From assembly GCA_027924645.1 (NCBI GenBank), contig BSBN01000781.1, positions 4,960,001 through 5,024,000 on the forward strand: a stretch of 64,000 nt of DNA, written 5' to 3'. Both the position numbers and the translations under genes were made by a program. The notes beneath the pieces are model-generated. The model saw only the letters and a program-made list of their open reading frames with translations, was not told where the DNA came from and did no database searches. This document shows positions 21,782 to 34,013 of this stretch, piece after piece. The first letter of the stretch is position 1. Every line of letters begins with the position of its first letter. This stretch comes from Cunninghamia lanceolata. Taxonomy: Eukaryota > Streptophyta > Pinopsida > Cupressales > Cupressaceae.

Positions 21782-24459
21782 TTTGCCACTGAAAACGAAC
21801 ATCAGGTAGATAAACCAAGTTGCCTTGAGATAAGTATTGATTTTGGATTAAGTCAATTTTGGATGAGAATGTCAAGGTTTATAAGAATAGGTCACTCTTC
21901 CTTTCGTAGTCGTCGTGATGAGTATGGGAAGTCGACATTTGTGTCGTAATACTCTGAATCATATCGCCAAATATGGACGACCGATATATATTTATATATA
22001 TAAATTAATACACTTGAGAATGAGTTGTATGTTGTGTCTTGTTTAGTGGTTCGGCGTAAAAGTTGAAAGTTGTGCGTAAAGTCGACCCCAAACCTCGTAT
22101 TGTGTTTACACTCCAATTGTTGTCATCATCATAAAGATCTATGAGCGTATGATGTAAACGTTTAATTACAGATTTCGTAGGATGTAGAATTATTTCTATT
22201 ATGGGTTATCGTCATATAATAAAAGGTTTAAATAATGTTTTAAATCTATGAGATCATCAAGTGTAATACCATGGGTCATGTGGTAAGGGTAATATAGAAA
22301 ATCATATTTATATTTAAATAGTTATTAAGGAACAATTCTTATATTCTTTACTGGTGCTAGTTAATGGGAAATAGCTCGAAGGGTTTCACTCAAGTCACTA
22401 TTTATGATGTCTTTAATCCCATAACATTTTATTCATTCTCGAGCTTCAAACTTAAATGATTGGTCATCAGCTCAGCAATTATCCCAAGTCATGCAATCGA
22501 TCTAAGCTCAAGAATTTGTTAGAGTTAGTGTGGCATTATGACCAAAATAGAAACTGCCACCTCACCAATTGATAGCTCCACCCTGCGAATAAGATGCGAG
22601 GATAATGGAAGATAAAACCAATTTTGTGTTAGTGGTCGCGAGAAGGACATAGATGGATAGCCATGCTTGGTAGTTACCAAGTAGATAGGGTGTGGATTAG
22701 TTAGGAAGAAGTTAGTTTTCTTTTTGGACTATCTTAAAGAGCAAAAGAAAGATAGTTTTTGACAAAACGGTGAAGAGAAGCTGATAGGAGGTAGAAAGGA
22801 AAGAGCATGTGTTCGAGTGAAGAGTGAACGAGCTTTGGACCAGTTTTAAACAGTCACCGAAGCTTTCCTTCAGGTTCTGTCTCTTCTCTCTTACCACACT
22901 GTCATGATTAAACTAGCATGCCATAATAGGAATGGCACCATCATGTAATAAGAAGGAATTTAGTGTTTTACTAATAATGTAATGTGTGGTCTGGTTATGC
23001 CCTTGAAGACTTATGTTTTACACTTCATTTAAACGAAACAATGCTATTTCCTTGAGCAACACCACGCACTCTTAAACTTCATAGTAGTAACATACTTGTT
23101 TCCCCAAAGCATCTTACGACGGTCGACTAAAACCATGTAGCTGTGTCCGCTTATCATAAGAAATAAATGGGTTATGTGGTGAGCACATTGCAGTTTGAGT
23201 CTTGGTCGACTGTCAGCAAGAAAGATATCTTCAACTGCGGTTGTCTAATGTTGGTCAATGTTAGAAGCATCACTGGTTGGCCTACCGACTATATATATTT
23301 GGTCTTGTTATATCCAAAAGAAACTAATTGTATGAAAGACTTAAAGAATGTATAACCCATCGACAAAATGGGAAACAATGGTGTGAAATATATGTCGTAT
23401 GTTGTGTAACTATTCGGTCTACCACAAGTCAAAAGTCTATATCAGATGGTTAAACTTAGAGTTATTCCTTTCATGCTGTGAAAGATATCCAATTTTAGAC
23501 CATCTTTTATAATGAATATAATCCTTTCTACTTTAATACCATTCATGTTGATGTGTCATCGAAAGAGGGTATAGAATCGTTATTTGGTCTAAAACTATCG
23601 AACATGTTAAGTAATGAAGTTTTAGAGAAGACACAATGGGTCAATAGTTAAGTGTTTAATAAAAAACTTACATACATTCTTCTCCCAAAAAGAAACAAGT
23701 TAGGATTGTTAAATGCTTAGTATGATATAAAGATTAAGCTACGTTGAGGATTTGATAGGTCGAAGAAGACTTGTAGGAGTACTAAAACTTTTGATCCGGA
23801 TCTTTGATTACTAGAACTCAATAATTGATTAATTGATAAACCACTCTTGATCTTAATTTGTTAGTTTAGTGTCCTCTCTAGACAGGATAATGTTAGGCAG
23901 AGGACCAACTTAAAGATCAACCAATAAACTAATAGAAATAATCGATTAACTAGTAAGCTAGAATCCCATTCCTCTAACATATGGGCAGAAATGTCTCCAA
24001 GATCCCAAAAGTGAGAAGTAAACCTAACTGCCATGTGTTAAAGCATGATGAGTTGAAAAATCAAAAGATTATCATGGTTATTATATTATACTTATACATA
24101 TGCAACGGTAGGATTGCAATTAATTCAAATCAAGTTGGGGTGGGTGAACTTACTACTTGCGTTGACACAACGCTAATCATATTCAAATCCTTTGGCCAAG
24201 GTAGTGCACCTTCCTCTAGTGCATTGATAGTTCACTATGACTGGCTGGCGTAGCTTGTGGAGTGGTCATGCTTGACTAGAGGGTATCTAGGGGATTGCAT
24301 GATAAAAAGTTATGTAGGTCACAACACCAGTACTCAGATGGCTAACACCATTGGTTATCCTAAGTCTATCCTCTTCGAGTAGGGTAGGGCCACTTTCAAG
24401 TAGGAAGGTGTGTGGGAGACCGACAATCTATGGTTGGAGGTTAAGCTTTTTGAAGATAC
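21782..24459 (+). repeat. 3' LTR of chromovirus A, piece 2
   Basis: The part from 22089 matches the 5' LTR from 683. The first ~300 bases (21782-22088) have no partner in the window because the 5' LTR is truncated. The piece ends where copia element C inserted. No gene is seen. Confidence 0.88.
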
Positions 24460-25707
24460 TGTTAGATTTAGGGAAGACAACTGAGAGGGGGGGCGTGAAT
24501 CAGTTGTACAAAATTTTTCTTCCAATTAAACACTTAACTCCACTTTGTAATTTAGCAGCATAATAATCAATCAATTATGGAAACACAATGTAATGAATCA
24601 AGAGCAGAAACACATTAACACATGAGACACCAAGATTTTGATGTGGAAAACCCAGTTAAGGGAAAAACCACGGGGTGATTAACCCAAGATTGTATTCTCT
24701 GTTAGAAGAATAGAAAGAACAAAATGGCACATGCCAATTAGGGCTCACTACCCGAGCACACTGCTCACAAGAGGATCACTACCGACAAGAGACACACTGT
24801 CTACAAAATAATAAGTATCACCTACTTGAATTGGAAAATAGCATCTTCACCATGCTTGAATCAGTTCCATTTAAGCCCAATACTTCTACTCTGCCTTTTT
24901 CTCTTCTCCTCATTACCACACTCTCATCTCCACACTTCACCCCTTGAAATGACTTTACAATCCCTTATTTATACATGACATCGACTTAGGAAAGATCATC
25001 TAAGTCGGCAAACATCTACAAGAACATCTGTAGGATGTGTAACTCATCTGATCGGCCAGTCTTAGGAAGAACACCATCATCCAGAAGTCATTCTTCAATT
25101 GTGAGCTCCAACTCTAATGTGGATCACCAACACAAACTGGACACAATCCAAAGACCTCGACAAGCTTGCCTAAATCACCAAGAACATCCACACTTCATCT
25201 AGTTACTGAAATCCTTCTCTCCTTCATCCGGAACCTCAAGAACACGGTCTGTCATCACTGTCACAAGGAATAGATGCTTTCAGACCTTCAAACCACAAAC
25301 TAATCGAGTTAACACTTCACAAAGACTTCCTCAACACTCCCTCAAATCCGCGGAATAGGATAATGCATTTCCAGATCTCACCGGACCTTTCTGTATCACT
25401 CTGTCACCTCTAAACACCTACTGGAACTAGTTTTACTTGAGTAGTCACAACTTCTTCACATCTTCATGCGGACCTTTGAAATCTCTACTAGACCACCTTA
25501 AGACACATATATACAAACCCTTTAAACTGTATCCTCTGATCCTCATCTTATCTTGGACTTTTATCTTACTATCTTCACTATTCTTCATTGTTCCTAATAT
25601 GACCAATTTTCTCAATGTCCTCAGCAAACAGTTCATCCAATTCTTATCATTAATGCAACAGGAGTATGTTGACATCAATGACAACACCGGTTAGGCCCAT
25701 ACTTGCA
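24460..25707 (-). repeat. 3' LTR of element C
   Basis: It matches 29684-30929. In element sense it begins TGCAAGTATGGG and ends CTAAATCTAACA. A hairpin with arms ACAACTGA/TCAGTTGT (24477-24507) lies near its transcript-3' end. A purine tract on the - strand directly borders it (25708-25722). Confidence 0.92.
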
Positions 25708-25722
25708 AAAATCTCCCCTTTT
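25708..25722 (-). other. Polypurine tract of element C
   Basis: On the - strand the bases next to the 3' LTR read AAAAGGGGAGATTTT, a typical plus-strand primer site. The ~300 bases between it and the RNase H stop (25723-26024) hold no gene. Confidence 0.8.
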
Positions 25723-26024
25723 GTCATTGATGGCAACATATGATGTGAAAAACTATTTTGACCATCAAGACAAAAACTTTTTCTTACTGACATAACTCCC
25801 CCTATCAGCAGCAACCATTCACATGTCTTCTCTTCTTTTACTACTCCCCCTTTGATCAGTAACCACTTATTTTTCACATGTCTTCTCTCCCCCTTTGACA
25901 TCAATGGCAAAGGGCACATACTTGCAATTCACCACTTCAGACTCATACCAGTTGCTCCCCATCATCAATCTAGACCACAAGATATGACTGTGATGTTCAC
26001 CGGACTGATGCACATCAGTGCACC

Positions 26025-26510
26025 TTAGCTCATCACCAGAGGGGCAATAACCCCTAACTTCTCCCTGAGATACTCAAAAGAGTCCTTAGGTAGAGGTTTA
26101 GTAAAGATGTCTGCAATCTGATCCTTGGAAGGCACAAAATCCAATCTGACTTCATTCTTGTTTACTTGCTCTCTCAAAAAGTGAAACTTGATGGATATAT
26201 GTTTAGTCTTTGAATACAACACCGGATTCTTAGATATATTTATTGCACTTGAATTATCACAGAAGCTTGTGATAGGCTCCTCATACTCCACTCTTATGTC
26301 TCTTAGCATTTGCTTCATCCACAAAACTTGAGTGCAACTACTTGCTGCTGTAATATATTCTGCTTCTGTAGTGGACAGAGATATTGCCTCTTGTTTCTTT
26401 CTTAACCAAGAAACCAATCTCTTCCCCAAAAAGAATGCTCCACCACTAGTACTGTTCCAATCATCCACATCTCCTGCCCAATCCGCATCTTTGTTGAAAC
26501 CAATCTTCAA
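26025..26510 (-). pseudogene. RNase H of element C
   Basis: This is the copia RNase H domain. The acids are visible in DADWAGD, STTEAEYI and CDNSSAI, and the C-terminal FVPSKDQIADIFTKPLP is the standard copia ending. The first motif is joined directly to GFNK from the RT thumb region, so the domain starts at a deletion joint. The frame is open over 161 codons and ends with a normal stop. Confidence 0.9.
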
Positions 26511-26890
26511 AAGATGCTTATCTAATCCCTCATACCAGGCTCTTGGGGCTTGCTTCAGTCCATACAGTGCTTTCTTCTACTTGCAGACCATAACACCATG
26601 ATCAGACAATTAAAATCCATCTAGTTGCTCAATGTACACTTCTTCTTCCAAGTCACCATTTAGGAAGGCAGACTTGACATCCATCTGATATACCTTGAAA
26701 TCCTTGAAAGAAGCAAAAGCAAGAAATAATCTAACTTCTTCAATTCTTGCCACCAGAGCAAAAGTTTCTTCGAAATCAACTCCTATTTGAGAGTAACCCT
26801 TGCAAACCAATCTGGCTTTATTTCTGATTACCTCACCAACTTTATTCAATTTGTTCTAGAAGACCCATTTGGTTCCAATCACATTCTTGT
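26511..26890 (-). pseudogene. Reverse transcriptase of element C, catalytic part deleted
   Basis: The copia RT start is clear: GTKWVF-like entry, [30 protein letters not shown] and [21 protein letters not shown]. Then KALYGLKQAPRAWYEGLDKHLLKIGF follows after a stop. The next residues already belong to RNase H. The ~200 residues that normally carry the YVDD catalytic box and the connection are missing, yet the reading phase is kept. The enzyme cannot have been functional. Confidence 0.88.
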
Positions 26891-27287
26891 TTCTAAGTCT
26901 GGGAACAAGATCCCAAGTGTGATTCTTCTCAATTTGCATCAGTTCTTCCTTCATTGCTTTAGTCCAATTTTCATCATTGCAAGCTTCATTCACTGTCTTA
27001 GGTTCAATCTTTGAAATCAGACAATACTCATCTAAATCTTGAGCAATCCTCCTTCTTGTTTGTACACCTTTTCTTTTATCACCTATGATCTTATCTTTAG
27101 AGTGGTTTAGTCATACATACCTAGGAACTTTGGGAATTTCTTGCACTTCTGATTCTTGATTAGACTAATCAAAACTCATCTCTTCTTCCTGATTTACCAG
27201 ATCAATTTGAATCTAAATTTGAGAGGAGGCTTGGGCTCCTTGAATCAGAACACCATTCTGATCATCTTCATCATATTCATAAAACCT

Positions 27288-28290
27288 TTAGGGTTTTTCA
27301 ATTCCTTCATCAACCTTCACATTTGTACTTTCTATCATTTTTCTCAGTCTCTTGTTATAGCACCGGTATGCTTTGCTTTGAGTGAAGTAACCCAAGAATA
27401 TTCCTTCATCACTTCTAGCATCAAATTTTCCTAGATCTTCATCTTTTTTAATGTAACATTTGCTACCAAAAACTCTGAAATAACTCATAGTAGGAGTCAT
27501 GCCAAACCAAAGTTCATAAGGAGTCTTACCGGTATTGCTTCTGATTTGAACTCGATTGAGAGTATAGACTGCAATGTTGACAGCTTCTCTCCAATAGATC
27601 TGAGGAACATTTGCTTCCATCATCATGGTCCTAGATGCTTCCTAGATGGTCTGGTTATTTCTTTCCACTACTCCATTCTACTATGGAGTCCTAGGAGCAG
27701 ACATCTGTCTCTTTATTCCATGCTTCTCACAGAATTCTATGAACTCACTGGATGTGAATTCTCCACCTCTATTAGACCTTAGACATTTCAATTTTAATCC
27801 GGTTTCATTCTCTACCATAGCCTTGAATATTTTGAATTTCTTAAGAGCTTCTGATTTCTCTTTCAAAAAGGTTACCCACATCATTCGAGAATAGTCATCA
27901 ATTAGTAACATGAAGTATCTATCACCTTGCACACTCCTGATTCTTGCTAGACCACAAAGATTAGTATGAACTAAGTCCAATAATCTAGTAGATGACAATT
28001 CCTTACTCTTGAATGTGATTATGCTTAGCTTACCCAACTGACATTCTTTGCACAAGCTATTAGTAGGTTTCACCAATTTTGGAAGATCCCTTACAGCCTA
28101 AGTATTGCTTATCTTGATGATATTATCAAAATTCACATGACACATCCTCCTATGCCATAACCAACTCTGATCAACTTGAACAAATAAGCAACTTTTACCA
28201 GTACCAACCAAATGGAAGATATTACCTTTTGTTTGAGTATCAGATGCAATCGCTGTTCTGAAACTTTCAAAGATCCTGCATTTTTCATTC
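27288..28290 (-). pseudogene. Integrase of element C
   Basis: The pre-integrase zinc region (WHRRMCHVNFDNI, CKECQLGK) precedes the core. The first catalytic Asp is Asn (LVHTNLCG) and the second is also Asn (LRSNRGGEF). The Glu in VVERNN remains. Three Gln positions around the Glu are TAG or TAA stops. The C-terminal half has APxxYWREAV-like sequence, KTPYELWFGMTP and FGSKCYIKKDEDLGKFDARSDEGIFLGY cut into short motifs by no further stops. All changes are C-to-T or G-to-A. Confidence 0.88.
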
Positions 28291-28859
28291 TTGAATCAGA
28301 GATCATAGCCTTTGTCCACCAACTGTCCAACACTGAGAAGATTGTGCTTCAAACCTTCAACATATAGTACATTACCAGTTTTGTTCCTTCCATCAAAAGA
28401 AATAATTCCTCTACGTTTGATTCTACTAGCAGAATTATCACCAAACTTTACCACTCCTCCTTCATATCTTTCCAAATCTATGAACTTATTTTTGTCACTT
28501 GTCATATGATGAGAGCATCCACTATCAATAACACAATCATCCTTTTCTTCAACTTGGGCAGCCAGAGCTCTTTCTACAACTTTATGATTGATAGATTCAG
28601 AGGGCATTGGATCTTCTTCCTTGCTAGCAATAAACACCCAATCACTTCCAGATTTGTTTACTATCTCTAATTCATCATCTGTTACTCCTTCATTATCACC
28701 TTCCTCATGAACATAGTAACAATTCTTTTGGAACCTTGATCTGTTAGGATTTGGCCTTGAAAATCTTTCCAGACATCTTGAGGCAAAATGACCAATCTTA
28801 TTGCAGTTAAAACACTTAAAAGGCAACTTCCCTTCATACTTACCAGATCCTCTTAGCAA
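28291..28859 (-). pseudogene. Zinc knuckle and protease of element C
   Basis: A CCHC knuckle CFNCNKIGHFASRC (about 28780-28821) is followed by an acidic linker and the protease site CVIDSGCSHHMTSD, with an intact Asp-Ser-Gly. Downstream motifs GGVVKFGDNSASRIKRRG and LSVGQLVDKGYDL are standard for copia elements. The stop at about 28293 separates it from the integrase, in the same phase. Confidence 0.9.
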
Positions 28860-29627
28860 TCTTTTTGTAATAAGAGCTTCAAGTTAAGTAGTTTCTGCTT
28901 CTTCTTCTAGGTATTTTCTTGATTTTTCATACCATGATAGTTTCCTTGAAGAGTTTTCTCCCGGATCAAACCTTTGTTTACCTTTTATAGAGGCACTAGT
29001 TTTGAATGCAGATTCAGTCTTGGGAGGGGCATCTCCAAACTTGGTCATTTCAAATGTAGCCAATTTACCAGCCAATTGATCTCTTGTGACAGTTGTATGG
29101 GCTCTAAATTCTTCAATGGTAGCAACCTTGATTTTATAAGAAGCAGGAAGGGATCTGAGAATTTTGCCAACAATTTCATTTTCATCCAAGACTCCACCAA
29201 CATTTCTAATTCCACAAACAAGCTCATTTACTCTTGGCATAAAAGTAGAGATATTTTCATCTTCTCTCATCTTTAGGTTTTCAAATTTCCCTTTCAGACT
29301 CTGTAGCCTTGCACATTTAACATACTTGTCTCCTTCATGCAGAAGTTCCAATTTTTCCCAAATCTCAAAAATAGTTGGTAGGTCAACAACATTTGAAAGC
29401 TCTGAATCAGATAATGCACTTAGAAGAGCTTCAATAGTTTGCAGATTGTTTTCAGCATCTGTGATTTCATTTGGGGCTTTCAGACCACCCTGTGGAGGAG
29501 TATACTTCGTTGAAGCCATGTTCCAGTACTGCATTCCCATACATTGTAAGTGACATTTCATGCGACTTTTCCAAAGATTAAAATTGGTTCCATCAAACTT
29601 TGGACTATCCTTCTTATAGGACAACAT
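28860..29627 (-). pseudogene. gag: gag of element C
   Basis: The frame opens at an ATG at about 29627 with KFDGTNFNLWKSRMKCHLQ, the copia Gag start. It continues with IWEKLELLHEG, LKGKFENLKMREDENISTF and GKILRSLPASYKIKV, the UBN2-type capsid fold. One stop at about 28884 separates it from the zinc knuckle in the same phase. About 250 codons, close to the normal Gag length. Confidence 0.9.
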
Positions 29628-29668
29628 CCTAGATCTCCTTAAGTGGTTAAGCTCTTTTAGAGGAACTT

Positions 29669-29681
29669 GGCTCTGATACCA
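29669..29681 (-). other. Primer-binding site of element C
   Basis: On the - strand this reads TGGTATCAGAGCC, complementary to initiator tRNA-Met, two bases after the 5' LTR end. It fixes the - orientation. Confidence 0.93.
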
Positions 29682-29683
29682 AT

Positions 29684-30929
29684 TATTAGATTTAGGGCAG
29701 ACAACTGAGAGGGGAGGTGAATCAGTTGTACAAAACTTTTCTTCCAATTAAACACTTAACTCCACTTTGTAATTTAGCAGCATAATAATCAATCAATCAT
29801 GGAAACACAATGCAATGAATCAAGAGTAGAAACACATTAACACATGAGACACCAAGATTTTGACGTGGAAAACCTAGTTAAGGGAAAAACCATAGGGTGA
29901 TTAACCCGAGATTGTATTCTCTGTTAGAAGAATAGAAAGAAAAAAATGGCACATGCCAATTAGGGCTCACTGCCCGAGCACACTGCTCACAAGAGGCTCA
30001 TTGCCTACAAGAGACACACTGTCTACAAAATGGTAAGTATCACCTACTTGAACTGGAAAATAGCATCGTCACCATGCTTGAATCAGTTCCATTTAAGCCC
30101 AATACTTATGCTCTGCCTTTCTCTCTTCTCCTCGCTACCACACTCTCATCTCCACACTTCACCCCTTGAAATGACTTTACAATCCCTTATTTATACATGA
30201 CATCGACTTAGGAAAGATCATCTAAGTTGGCAAACATCTACAAGAACATCCATAGGATGTGTAACTCATCTGGTCAGCCAGTCTCAGGAAGAACACCATC
30301 ATCTGGAAGTCATTCTTCAATTGTGAGCTCCAACTCCAATGTGGACCACCAACATGAATTGGGCACGATCCAAAGACCTCCACATGCTTGCCTAAATCAC
30401 CAAGAACATCCACACTCCATCTGATTACTGAAATCCTTGTTTCCTTCATCTGGAACCTCAAGAACATAGTCTGCCATCATTGTCACAAAGGAATAGATCT
30501 TTCGGACCTTCAAACCATGAACCAATCGAGTTGACACTTCACAAAGACTTCCTCAACACTCCCTCAAATCTGCAGAACAGGATAATGCATTTCCAGATCT
30601 CACCGAACCTTTCTGTATCACTCTGTCACCTCTGAACACCTACCGGAACCGGTTTTACTTGAGCGGCCACAACTTCTTGAGATCTTCATGTGGACCTCTG
30701 AAATCTCTACTGGACCACCTTAAGACACATATATACAAACCCTTTAAACCGCATCCTCTAATCCTCATCTTATCTTGGACTTTTATCTTACTGTCTTCAC
30801 TGTTCTTCACTCTTCCTGATATGACCAATTTTCTCAATATCCTCAGCAAACAGTTCATCCAATCCTTATCATTAATGCAACAGGAGTATGTTGACATCAA
30901 TGAAAACACTAGTTAGGCCCATACTTGCA
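29684..30929 (-). repeat. 5' LTR of element C
   Basis: About 1,246 bases, matching the left LTR. The terminal TG on its left edge is TA here, a G-to-A change. It has the same hairpin (arms 29701-29708 and 29722-29729). Short frames in it mirror those of the left LTR and are not genes. Confidence 0.92.
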
Positions 30930-30937
30930 TCATATAC

Positions 30938-31243
30938 TTTCTCTTCTAAACTCCAGAGGCTTGCCGAGACTTGAATTTGGATGGTCAACAATCGAGATGT
31001 AGTGACTTTGGAAAGTTTCTATTTTGAAAATGTTCTTAAACTTTAATCATCATATTGATAAATGTTGAAGATGGATAGACCCCTTTGTGTAACTTATAAT
31101 TTCATGATTCTTAATTAGTCAATGAATGAACTTCTTTGTTTTAAAATGAAAAATAATTTATCATTTTCTGCTTTTAAACTTTTTAAAAAAATTAACTTTG
31201 GTTGAACGTAGTTTTTAAGGTGAAAACTAAATTGGGTGTTACA
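30938..31243 (+). repeat. 3' LTR of chromovirus A, piece 3 (end)
   Basis: Matches 3053-3363 and ends GTGTTACA like the 5' LTR. It joins exactly to 24459 when element C is removed. The five bases after it are CATGG; the partner duplication would lie left of the window. Confidence 0.9.
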
Positions 31244-31248
31244 CATGG

Positions 31249-31946
31249 GAATGTTTTGGTCCACACCTAATTTGGATTTTATGAGTTAAATTATGTTGCT
31301 GACCTTGGAGAATGTTTTCAAGGTTGATGATGGTATAAATAAATGTCAAGGATTCATGAATGTATGTATGCATGAGGAATATGATGGATGAGATGTGAAT
31401 TTGATCAATGTAGTGAGAGATTTCATTTGTTAGGCTACTGGATGCAGTGAGCTGAAGGTGTCCACTAGTTTTTAGTGTTACTATGAAGGTTTTGTTTGTG
31501 TTGTGGTGAATATTGAGCTTCATTGGAACTGAACTCCATGCGTTAGATGCAATTATATCAATTCATCCTTGGTAGTGAGCCTTCTCTTCTTTCTCTCTAT
31601 CTTTCTCAGTGGGTAGTGAGTCCACTTGGACAATGAGTCCACCTATAGTGAGCATTCTCTCTTTTGGACAGTGAGCCCTTTGGCAGTGAGCCTTTTGTAA
31701 TTCAGTATTGCTACTACTTTATATTGTGAGCTAATCCTCATCGTGGTTTTTCCCTTCTTGGGTTTTTTCCACATAAAATCTGGTGTTGTCTTGTGTTTGG
31801 TGCTATTATGATTTAGTTTCTATTATTTACTTTTCATGCTTAATCATCATAACAAGTTTAAAGGTTAATGTGGATTTGAATGTTTGTGAGTGTTTAAAAT
31901 TTTTGATACAACTAATTCACCCTCCCTCTCAATTGTCTTGTGCATT
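31249..31946 (+). repeat. copia-type LTR fragment
   Basis: The segment has a TTTTTTCCACATAAAATCTGG stretch and, at 31908-31935, a decayed form of the C-rich hairpin found at the LTR ends of the other copia elements here. It ends near TTGTGCATTCA. The middle (31570-31700) repeats short AGTGAGCC or AGTGAGTCC units. No partner LTR or coding region was found, so it is a solo or cut LTR. Confidence 0.5.
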
Positions 31947-31989
31947 CAAGAGCAATGAACTCCATCATTGTGATAGGTGCACAAATTAA

Positions 31990-33760
31990 TTATTTTTGCT
32001 CCTCTTCCAGCATCTGGCTGGAGCATTCGCCATCTTCCTCAAACAACTCTGCACTCTCTTCCTCCTTCCTCTCATGGACTCATGTCCACCATGAACCATC
32101 CTCCTCCTCCAAATACTTTCTCTTCTCCTCTCTTCCTTCATGGGATCCAACCTACCATTATTATCTGTCCATCTCCATCAAATACATCCTTCTCTCTTCC
32201 AACCTTTCGTGGGATTTAACCCACCACAAACTAACCACATCCACCAATTTTCACTTGTAGCATCCTCTATAGCTTCTACATGGAAATATACATATGCATA
32301 CCAACCTACAACTACATTCTTCTTTCCATTTACTTGTAACTCCTTATTCATTTTAGCAGCATGAAGGTTCACATCAACTTCCTCATCGTATAATTCACAA
32401 AAATTAAGACTTACCTCCATAGACTCTGTTGTTCCAACCTATTTCACCTTGTCTGATGTTGCACCTTCATTCTTCTTCAAATGTACAATCAACCGAAACA
32501 TCTTCTTTATCTTCTCAATTACTTCCTCAAGCAATTCATGCTCCTCAACAACAACTAAATCTGTAGCATCCTCACACAAATCTGAATGGTACTTGAAGCC
32601 TTCCATGTATCTACTTTCTTCTTGCTCTATATCCTCTATTCCATTCATTATCTTAAATAAATTAGACTCAAAATGCTCGAGTTTTATCTCATTTCTTTTC
32701 ACTGCTCCAAATTATTTTCCCTCATTTTTTGCTACACTATTCAACTCCAACCTATCAATTTTCTTCATCTCTTCTTCCCACAGAAGATCATTCTCCTCTT
32801 CTCCCACTTGCCTGTCAAATCTAGGGCCTTCTAACTCTATCATCTGAGATTCTCCATCTATTGCATTTATTTCAAGTTCTATCACTACATCTAATTCCTC
32901 TTCTTCTTTATTTTCCATCACATCATCTGCTACAAATTTTTTGTCTTCATGCTCAGCTATGATCTCATTACTTCCTCTATCTTCTTATCCTCCAAAGGAT
33001 GCATTGTTGCTACTACATCAATTACAATTTCTTCATCCATGTCTTTCAAAAGACATGCCTCTACTGCAATCTCCTCTTCTTTCTCTCTCTTTCTCCATGC
33101 CTTCCTCATGGCATGTTGTTGCTATCTCTATTGCCTCCACTCTTCTTAATTCTTCGTGAATTGACTCTTCTTCACATTGTTGTCCTGAACATTCCTTGTC
33201 TTTTAATGGATCATCCTCAACTACAGCTTCATGTTCTACCTCTTCTTTTCCTTCAAAATGACATGCTACAACTGGAAACTCTTTCCTCTTCCATTCTTTT
33301 CTTTCCTTGCTTCTATTTTTTTTATTTGCTTTCTTTTAGGACTATATGGGTTGTTCCCACACACTTCTCCTTCCTTGCCCCTTCTATCAAACGGCTGCAA
33401 TACTTCTGCCCATCCTTTTCAACCTCGGTTGTAATCTCTTCTCTTCCCTCTTGATCCTTTTGCCCAAGGATCTCCTCTTCTTCTTTTTCATTCATCATAT
33501 ATGTTGTCATATTTTCTTTCTTCTCTTCATCCTTTAAAGGATTTTCAACCACTTCTTTATTTTCTCTTTCTCTTTCTCAATCATTGTTGTATGCAATTCT
33601 TCATCTTCCTCATACTTTTCTTTCATGCCTTCTTCATGGCATTTCTTAGCTACAAACTCATCCTTTGCAACCTCTCCATGCTGCATAGCTTCCAATTTAT
33701 CACATCTCTCAAACAATCTATCAATTCTCTCAATCATTTCAGTCATCTCTCTAAGGAATT
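31990..33760 (-). pseudogene. Glu/Lys-rich reading frame of element I
   Basis: I do not recognise the product. On the - strand, most of the region is coding-like in one phase (segments 33534-33746, 32712-32921, 32439-32702, 32178-32420), with a second phase at 33322-33552. The translation is very rich in Glu, Lys, Asp and Met and looks like long charged helices (ERIDRLFERCDKLEAM, EELLEEVIEKIKKMF). Near the C-terminus it changes to a Trp/Gly-rich stretch (ENWWMWLVCGGLNPTKG). It sits directly downstream of a Met-type PBS, where gag would be. No protease, RT or integrase follows before the copia fragment. Confidence 0.45.
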
Positions 33761-34013
33761 CCTTCCTTTTATACTATCTCTAGCCTTCCCAAATTACTGG
33801 TTTCCACATGTATACCTTCATCTTATCTACTACTACAATCTTCTACCTTCACTTTCACTTACCATGCAACCTGCAAGGACAATTTTTCCATGACTTCTAG
33901 ATCTCAACTACTCACGACTTCACAAACCTACAATAGTTCTCACATGAGCTCTTCTCTATTGTTGCCTCCACCCATACGTCTTGGTGTATCCTCTACACTT
34001 TCAAGACCTTCTC

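Larger units (their letters stand above)
24455..30937 (-). mobile_element. Element C: Ty1/copia retrotransposon
   Basis: The element lies on the - strand, with LTRs at 24460-25707 and 29684-30929. Its flanks GATAC (24455-24459) and TATAC (30933-30937) fit a 5-bp duplication with one change, if the LTR ends in CATCA on the right. It interrupts the 3' LTR of chromovirus A. Domain order is gag, zinc knuckle, protease, integrase, RT, RNase H, the copia order. The whole polyprotein is in one reading phase, broken only by stops and by a large in-phase deletion in RT. Confidence 0.93.

Noticed and set aside
32449..33893. Ser/Phe/Leu-rich + strand frames in element I
   Set aside because: They mirror the Glu/Lys-rich - strand frame and sit opposite to the direction set by the PBS.
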